Assembly: GCA_000750105.3 (NCBI GenBank)
Contig: JPHH03000006.1
Location: forward strand, 496,001-560,000
Direction: 5' to 3'
Length of the DNA stretch: 64,000 nt
Source of the DNA: Tolypocladium sp. Sup5 PDA-1
Lineage: Eukaryota; Ascomycota; Sordariomycetes; Hypocreales; Ophiocordycipitaceae
Position numbers and translations under genes: made by a program. The first letter of the stretch is position 1. Each line of letters starts with the position of its first letter. The notes beneath the pieces were generated by a model. The model saw nothing but the letters and a program-made list of their open reading frames with translations. It did not search any database and was not told where the DNA came from. This document shows, piece by piece, positions 58,645 to 64,000 of the stretch.

Positions 58645-59888
58645 TCTGAGGTCTGTGGAGTCGGAGAGAGCGCGTAGAGTCGAAGAAGGGTATGGGAGTC
58701 GGAGCACAGCGTGGAGGGACGAGGGAGATTATGCACTTTGTCGCGTCGTGGGGGATTGTGTTCGAGTAGCAATACGGCCTGCGAAGTGCTGGATTAGCTA
58801 ATCTGGTCGAGGACCATATGTTGGTCGAGACGTGGTGTTGATCGCGGATGGATGGCAGGGCGTTGGTCGAAGATACTGGGTAGCGTGAAGCCTTCCCGCA
58901 GCCCCTTTTCCTCCCCGGGGGGGCTATAGATGGCCGAGAGGGAAACGCGGCGGGAGCAGAACACGCGGCTGTATGAAGGGCAGAACTTCACGTACAGGAG
59001 GGTTTGTGGGGTCTCGTCAGGGAGCTCGTCGCGGGATCTCGGTAGGCGGGACAGCAATCTCGGTGTCGTTGGTGTCGGGTCTGGTTCTGGCGCGTGGTCG
59101 CGAAGGCGGACCCTTGCAGCCTTGAAGGTTGCCGAGCAAGGCTGCCAGGGTCGGGCCAGCACAGCGTTACTAAGCCTCTAGCGCGCTTCGTCGCGGGGCA
59201 GCGCGCCTGAGGAGTACGAGTAGCGCGGCCCCCCACATGCATATCCCGCTCCAGACTCGAGCGACCCATCACCACTTCACCTCACGGTCCGATTGACCCG
59301 ATCGCCGCAAGCAGATCGTCGCCAGGGGTTCGCGGCAGTTTCCATTAACTCTTTTCCTCTTCTGAATTGAGCTGCAGCTATCCCCTAGATGCCCTCTTTC
59401 TGGGATCAAGCTGGCGCAGTTGTGTGGTTCTGGAACTGTTGCACCATCACCAAAGACCAACTCAGAGCATCAATACTTGGTTGACAGGGAGGACGATGAA
59501 GCGCCTCTTTGTGCAGGGCATTAATTGCCGGCAAGACGTAGTTAAGTAGAATACAATAGCATCATGGCCGACCGAATCGAGTAGAATGGATCGTTGATAA
59601 CCGACCAGCGAGAGGCGCCTCCACCTCCACGGATTTCAGGGCCGATAACCATGGCGGTATCCCAATTTAAACCACACGTGGCTTCTTAAGTTCTTCCTTA
59701 GGCATCTACTATCTATATACAGATGTACACACACCGCAACTCGCTTCATTCATCCCCCTTCCTTCCCTTCCCTTGCTGCAATAAATCCCTTGCCAGCTCG
59801 CTGCTGCAACCACCCAACCTTCAACACAAAAACACCAGACTTCTTTCTCTACAACTCACACTCTAGTATTTAGAGAGACAGCAAACAC
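58645..59888. other. LC8 promoter and upstream region
   Basis: 1.2 kb, no supported gene. Near the right end, a CT-rich stretch (59750-59870) preceded by TATATA at about 59715 resembles a fungal promoter facing right. Confidence 0.45.
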
Positions 59889-61462
59889 ATGTGGAGAGAA
59901 ACCGTCCCCGTAACCCTGATGGCCAGCAGCTCGCTCAGCCCATCCAGTCCAAGCAGGTCGTCGGCGGCAGACGAACTCGCCGAGATCTTGTTGTCAGGAA
60001 ACGATACTTTGCCAAGCACCACGCCCCTTCCAAAACCCATGGGCAAAGGAGAAAGCTCGTGCCAGCCTCCACAAGAAGACACGGCGAAGCGGGGACTTCG
60101 TTGGGCACCGCGTCGGGCATGCCCAAACGCCCGCGCAAGAACGACGCGCCCACACCGACAGCCAGCGCACGCCTTAGAAGGAAGAACAAAGCTTCCTCGG
60201 GCTCCTATCACTATATTACATCGAACCCAAAGGAGTATGATGATAACGCACCAGTTGGCACGGAAGATTTCGTCCCACTCGAAGACAACGAACTGGTGGA
60301 CATCGAAGCACGGAAGTACATTCGCGAGATCTTCTACAAACAACCAGCCTCTGTCCAAATCGAAATCAACGCACGTGCAAAGCACATCAGCTACGCCAAT
60401 AGTCTTGCGCAACTATCTAGCAACGCTTACCATAGAAGGATCCAGCATGGCAAGGAGCAGCTAAACCGGTGAGGGTACATCATCCTGATGGTTGGCTATG
60501 GCAAAAATCGATGCAGAACTACGACTACTTTGGCCCGTTCTATAAGTGCAACAAGAAATTCGTCGACAGCCTTGACGAGGGACCAAAGGTCAAGCTCACC
60601 CCGATCAAACGATACCGAAAGAGTAATCATCCTACGCTGACATCGATGTACAGCCAACCATACCCAAAGAAGGACCCAAGAGGGCGGTCACTCCTGTGGC
60701 TATGGACGACGACCTGCTGCACACCTCGCTGGCCAGACTCGAGCCGCTGGCAGAAGGGACTGCGCCTTTGGGAATAGCAGCCTTCGAGCAAGCATTCCGA
60801 AAGAGGGTGCACTGCTCTCGAGGTATAACAAGGCTACCTTCGAGGCAGTTCGAACACACAAGCACAGATATGCGCCTCGCAGGATACCTCGTTCTGTGTC
60901 CAGACAGAGCTCCCCAAGCCTCAAGGACACATGGGGTGCCAAGGTCAAGCGTGAGAGCGATGGCTCCGAACTCGTCAATAACCAACTCCACCAGAAGGAA
61001 GAAAGAGGAACAATCGACGTCGATGGGGTCGAGTATGATTGCGACACGAATCGAAATCAGAAGACTGCCGTTCACAAACCAGACCAGACAGCCGCGACAA
61101 CGAACCTACACGAAGAATGGTCTGCCCCAGGTTGGTTGGGGAATGCGGTTAGGGGACAGTCTACTTCGTTCGTTGAGAATGACCTCGGAGACATTCCCCA
61201 TCGCCAAGTCGTCGCGCATCTCAGAACACAATTCGATGACGCGGTGCGTAGAGCCATGGCTGACGCCGTCGCCAAAGCTTCGGACGATTTGAATCGTCAG
61301 CTGCCCAGCAGAGCAGCGCGCGTGGCGGAAACACACATCCGGGGCATGTTCGCCCGACCGCCGCAACTGGGCGACGGACAACGCGATATCGCACGACGAG
61401 ACGGCGAGCAGCGTGACAGCGCTCCACGCAACATACACAACTTTGTGAGGCGCGACTGCTGA
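59889..61462 (+). CDS. Unrecognised gene or decaying gene with repeated frame changes
   Basis: A promoter-like CT-rich leader precedes the ATG at 59889. Coding-like sequence then changes frame: frame of 59889 to about 60060 (DELAEILLSGNDTLPS), frame of 59891 to 60468 (GTEDFVPLEDNELVDIEARK), then YDYFGPFYKCNKKFVDSLDE near 60520, AMDDDLLHTSLARLEPLAEG near 60693, and finally an open frame to 61462 (IPHRQVVAHLRTQFDDAVRR). Every step is the same shift, so an intron of length 3n+2 could explain each. In-phase GT-AG candidates are 60059-60165, 60469-60569, 60589-60653 (with CTGAC) and 60833-60882, but several donors are weak. It is either a five-exon gene of unknown function or a remnant. Confidence 0.4.
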
Positions 61463-62065
61463 TATCTCATCGCGGACAACAGGTACGACGGGGGCTACAT
61501 TGCGAAAGGAGTCAGCGGAGCAGATGGCGGACACAAGATTGGGAACTCCAAGGCGCAGGTTCGATCGACGAGAGCAACGGGTGAGTGGCCACCATCAGGC
61601 ATACAAAATCAGGTGCGGGACAAGTAGCGTGGAACGGGCATATATGCTTCATTTCCCTTGGGAAGCAAGATAGCGAGGACATTATCGAGAGCTGAGGTGT
61701 CTTAGGATTAGCCCAAGATAGATCGTGAATGGAGTGTCGTTCTCGGAGTGTCATTCTCGGAGACTCCGTGACAGTGACTGTTGCCCCAGATCGATGGGAA
61801 AGCGCTCGTTTGGGGTAGAAGGCACAACCACTCGTTGCTGATATACGCATAAAACGTGAAAACTTCTTCTTCTGGTTGCGCTTACACTCTCCAACGCATC
61901 TGGTCCATTTGCACGGTGCTTCTGGGCATGTTTCTCAGCGCTACCAAACGAGGCGTAGGCGTCGAAGTCTGAATGATCATCCGTATGTAATCCAGCCGTG
62001 TATATACGAAAGTATCCCTTCTGGTGTGCGAAGGCTCCAACCTTGTATTTCCCCGTATTTCCCTT
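61463..62065. other. Intergenic region before the minisatellite
   Basis: About 600 bp with no supported gene. A short duplicated TCTCGGAG block lies near 61739-61762. Confidence 0.45.
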
Positions 62066-62313
62066 GTTCCTCGCCGTTCCTCGTTATTCCTCGCCGTTCC
62101 TCGCTATTCCTGCCGTTCCTCGTTATTCCTCGCCGTTCCTCGCTATTCCTCGCTATTCCTGCCGTTCCTCGTTATTCCTCGCCGTTCCTCGCTATTCCTC
62201 GCTATTCCTGCTATTTCTCGTTATTCCTCGCCGTTCCGCGCTATTCCTCGCCGTTCCTCGCTATTCCTGCCGTTCCTCGCTATTCCTGCCGTTCCTCGCT
62301 ATTTCCTTATACC
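62066..62313. repeat. Decamer minisatellite
   Basis: About 25 tandem units of a 10-bp motif, TTCCTCGCCG / TTCCTCGCTA / TTCCTCGTTA, with occasional 8-bp TTCCTGCC variants. Since ten is not a multiple of three and no unit carries a stop, all three plus frames stay open and mimic coding sequence (RYSSLFL-type peptides). The opposite strand is G-rich. Confidence 0.92.
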
Positions 62314-62833
62314 TCGAGCTATACCGAGATTCTACAAAGGCCAATGTATTACATAGTACCTCTCAGAACGCGACTCCTTGTTGGTTAGGGTACCTTGCAG
62401 TACATTACAACCCTTGCAAGGTACAAAGCTGGAGCCCTCGCACACTATACGAGATGCGTACTGTTGTCCTCGGAGCGTCGTGGAAGGACGCCCGACGTCT
62501 GGTGTTTGGGTACCCAAAGGAGTTCAGGCAGGGCGACACCGAGGTGCCTGGCTCGCCAATGCCTAACTCTCGCATACTCTCGCTCCCTGAATGGCAGAAC
62601 GCTTGAAGTATTTGGACCTCATGGGACTTGACGGTTGGGTGGCACCATGTGCATAGGGCAAGCGGAGGGTCCAAACGAAGGAGCACACAAAAATAATATC
62701 AACACGACTTCTTTTTACAACGAACGACCTTGCAGCGGAGCCACAACCGTTAATATGAACGCACAGAGAGAAAGACGAAAATTTTAAACAGAATTGGTAC
62801 TGGGCGGGCAAATCGACAAAAAAAATTAATGAA
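62314..62833. other. Region between minisatellite and tRNA pair
   Basis: About 520 bp, no supported gene. Confidence 0.4.
62818..62825 (-). terminator. Pol III terminator of tRNA-Leu copy 1
   Basis: Run of eight T on the minus strand, 8 nt past the discriminator base of the tRNA gene. Confidence 0.85.
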
Positions 62834-63002
62834 TGATGAGACTGGGACTCGAACCCAGGAGGATTGCTCCACCAGGAAACTGGTGCTAAGGATGAGACCT
62901 TAACCTGGCGCCATAACCTGGAATCTGTTAGCGAATTGTGGTGAAGGTGTTTGTGGGCCGATGGAGCCCATGTGAAGCGCTTACCAACTCGGCCATCTCA
63001 CC
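62834..63002 (-). tRNA. tRNA-Leu(AAG), copy 1, with anticodon-loop intron and extra D-loop insert
   Basis: Acceptor stem GGTGAGA (63002-62996) pairs with TCTCATC (62841-62835), one G-U pair. The anticodon stem CCAGG/CCTGG is perfect; loop TT-AAG-G places anticodon AAG at 62901-62899. A 20-nt intron (62878-62897) lies after position 37 and contains CCTTA, able to pair with the anticodon as in normal nuclear tRNA introns. The Leu-type long variable arm and T-arm (GGTTCGAGTCC, B box) are normal. The A box TGGCCGAGTTGG is intact, but a 67-nt insert (62918-62984) splits the D-loop: GTAAGC at its start, CTAAC 9 nt before a CAG end. Removal gives D-arm GCCGAGTTGGTTATGGC with G18-G19 and A21 in place. 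TATA-like sequence lies ~40 bp upstream. Confidence 0.88.
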
Positions 63003-63085
63003 AACTGGTGGTTGTTGAAATTCGAGCCGCACAATCGGTATAAAAATGTCGCAAGCTGTGAGGCCCAAAAAAGTTGGGGGAGTGC

Positions 63086-63092
63086 AAAAAAA
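63086..63092 (-). terminator. Pol III terminator of tRNA-Leu copy 2
   Basis: Run of seven T on the minus strand, 3 nt past the discriminator base. Confidence 0.85.
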
Positions 63093-63095
63093 GAA

Positions 63096-63247
63096 TGATG
63101 AGACTGGGACTCGAACCCAGGAGGATTGCTCCACCAGGAGATTGGTGCTAAGGGTGAGACCTTAACCTGGCGCCATAACCTTGGAATGGATTAGCGGGGA
63201 TTACATGAGAGGATTTGAGCGAAGCTTACCAACTCGGCCATCTCACC
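63096..63247 (-). tRNA. tRNA-Leu(AAG), copy 2, with anticodon-loop intron and extra D-loop insert
   Basis: Mature sequence is identical to copy 1 at all stems: acceptor GGTGAGA (63247-63241), anticodon arm CCAGG-TTAAGG (63170-63160), the variable arm, T-arm and discriminator A. The 20-nt anticodon-loop intron (63140-63159) again contains CCTTA. The D-loop insert is 50 nt (63180-63229), starts GTAAGC, and has CTAAT 10 nt before an AAG end. The interior of the insert is unrelated to copy 1, but both ends are conserved (GTAAGC; CGCTAAY then ATTCCA). Conserved exons with a diverged insert of different length is the pattern of an intron. It lies 93 bp upstream of copy 1, same orientation, with a TATATTA-like element ~40 bp upstream. 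Confidence 0.88.
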
Positions 63248-63889
63248 GATTTTAATTTGTTGTTGGATGTGGTCAATTAATCACCACTATATTAGTAACA
63301 GCCATCGTGGGCTGCAGCCCTACCCGCTGTTCCCACGCTGTGTGTCCCAGTGCTTCCACGAGCCCACGCTGGCATTCGAAAGCTTCCATTTGAATGCAAC
63401 TTGTAATTGGCAACTACAATATCTTCTGACCGCAACTAAATATGTTTATTTCCGTTTTCTCGTGCTATAACTGCATGAGACACTGTTTCTATTTACATGA
63501 CTTACATAACAGTCAGCTCCTCAACCTTTCAACAAATATTCAACGCCGCTCAACAACTTTTACCTCCAAAATGTAATCAATATTTGCCATGAGGACATAC
63601 GTCTGCACCATAGCCCCAGTAGTGTACGCTGCATGAGCCTCAGAAGATCATGAGAACCTGATCAAAGTTCAAAGTGAAAGGTCCAGGGTAGGTCCCCTGC
63701 CCATTTGGGAGAGTCTGTTTTCCACGGTCGCACGGACCAAGAAAATCACAACGTTGTGCCCCACCATCCGTGGCATCCACCGAGAACACCGACTTTTTTT
63801 TCTCTTCTCCCATCACATCCAAGAGTCTGCAGGCAGACCTCATGGCAACACATTGAGCGCCTGCACACCAGGTTCCTGCCCTCAAAGCC
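63248..63889. other. Divergent region between tRNA copy 2 and MRD1
   Basis: About 640 bp. It contains the tRNA upstream element and, to the right, the presumed MRD1 promoter. The first half is AT-richer than the rest of the window. Confidence 0.5.
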
Positions 63890-64000
63890 ATGGCGACTTC
63901 AAGAATATTCGTCAAGGGTCTACCCCCAAACATCACAGAAGCCGACTTCCGGAAGCACTTCTCTGCCCAGGGCCGCCAGGTCACCGATGTCAAGCTGATA
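63890..64000 (+). CDS. MRD1: MRD1-like multiple RNA-binding-domain protein (5' end only)
   Basis: The window ends after 37 codons. The N-terminus starts MATSRIFVKGLPPNITEADF and continues as the first half of an RNA-recognition motif: RNP2 is IFVKGLP, and VTDVKLI is the second strand. MRD1 begins directly with an RRM of this kind and has five or six such motifs. It binds the U3 snoRNP region of pre-rRNA and is needed for the early cleavages that make 18S rRNA. The orthology call rests on the first 37 residues only, so other multi-RRM proteins cannot be excluded. Confidence 0.7.
   Translation, partial: MATSRIFVKGLPPNITEADFRKHFSAQGRQVTDVKLI

Noticed and set aside
61998..62606. Overlapping Phe/Pro/Arg-rich proteins in all three plus frames
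   Set aside because: These are products of the decamer minisatellite, which has no stop in any frame.
62928..63134. 68-codon minus-strand frame across the tRNA pair
   Set aside because: It is an accidental frame running through two tRNA genes; the tRNA folds and terminators explain the sequence.
1..64000. CRISPR array, prokaryotic operon or bacterial mobile element
   Set aside because: Genes have spliceosomal introns and eukaryote-specific products; no array, ribosome-binding-site pattern or integrase is present.

Overview
The window is nuclear DNA of a filamentous ascomycete, most likely a hypocrealean Sordariomycete. The evidence is short GT-AG introns (about 47-212 bp) with CTGAC/CTAAC branch points close to the 3' splice site, GC-rich coding third positions, an E(z)/KMT6-type methyltransferase, a GH55 glucanase, and Pil1, BAP31 and UTP17 orthologues of Pezizomycotina type. 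The species cannot be named from sequence alone. Exon coordinates were worked out by hand from splice signals and checked by reading frame and codon count.

Layout. 0-8 kb: mitochondrial cysteine-synthase-like protein (+), TFIIS (-), RAD2/XPG nuclease (-), and NatC subunit NAA38 (+) sharing a promoter with RAD2. 8-19 kb: eisosome protein PIL1 (-), H3K27 methyltransferase KMT6 (+), BAP31-like ER protein (+), and an uncharacterised helix-hairpin-helix protein (-). 19-22.4 kb: a small-gene area with a 55-codon ORF between two copies of a ~115-bp direct repeat, a possible gene remnant and a small cysteine-rich ORF. 22.5-33 kb: secreted GH55 glucanase (-), a four-exon 74-aa zinc-finger protein (+), a 2-oxoglutarate/Fe(II) oxygenase (-), UTP17/NAN1 (-) and RPB10 (+) in divergent arrangement. 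36.8-43 kb: two large unrecognised proteins, one of 731 aa (+) and one Asn-rich protein of 758 aa (-). 46-50.6 kb: a family-16 lysine methyltransferase (-) and an ELL-type elongation factor (-). 50.6-57.9 kb: a 7.3-kb stretch with no well supported gene. 57.9-64 kb: dynein light chain LC8 in seven exons (-), a region whose open reading frame changes repeatedly, a decamer minisatellite, two tRNA-Leu(AAG) genes (-), and the first 37 codons of MRD1 (+).

Most genes are housekeeping: transcription (TFIIS, ELL, RPB10), ribosome biogenesis (UTP17, MRD1), repair (RAD2), chromatin (KMT6), protein modification (NAA38, lysine methyltransferase) and membrane/cytoskeleton (PIL1, BAP31, LC8). They are not a functional cluster.

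The most unusual signal is the tandem pair of tRNA-Leu(AAG) genes at 62834-63002 and 63096-63247. Each has the usual short intron after position 37 and also a second insert (67 and 50 nt) in the D-loop. The insert begins GTAAGC, ends AG and has a CTAAC/CTAAT box 9-10 nt before that AG, the same layout as the mRNA introns nearby. Removing it restores a canonical D-arm. This suggests an mRNA-type intron inside a Pol III tRNA gene.
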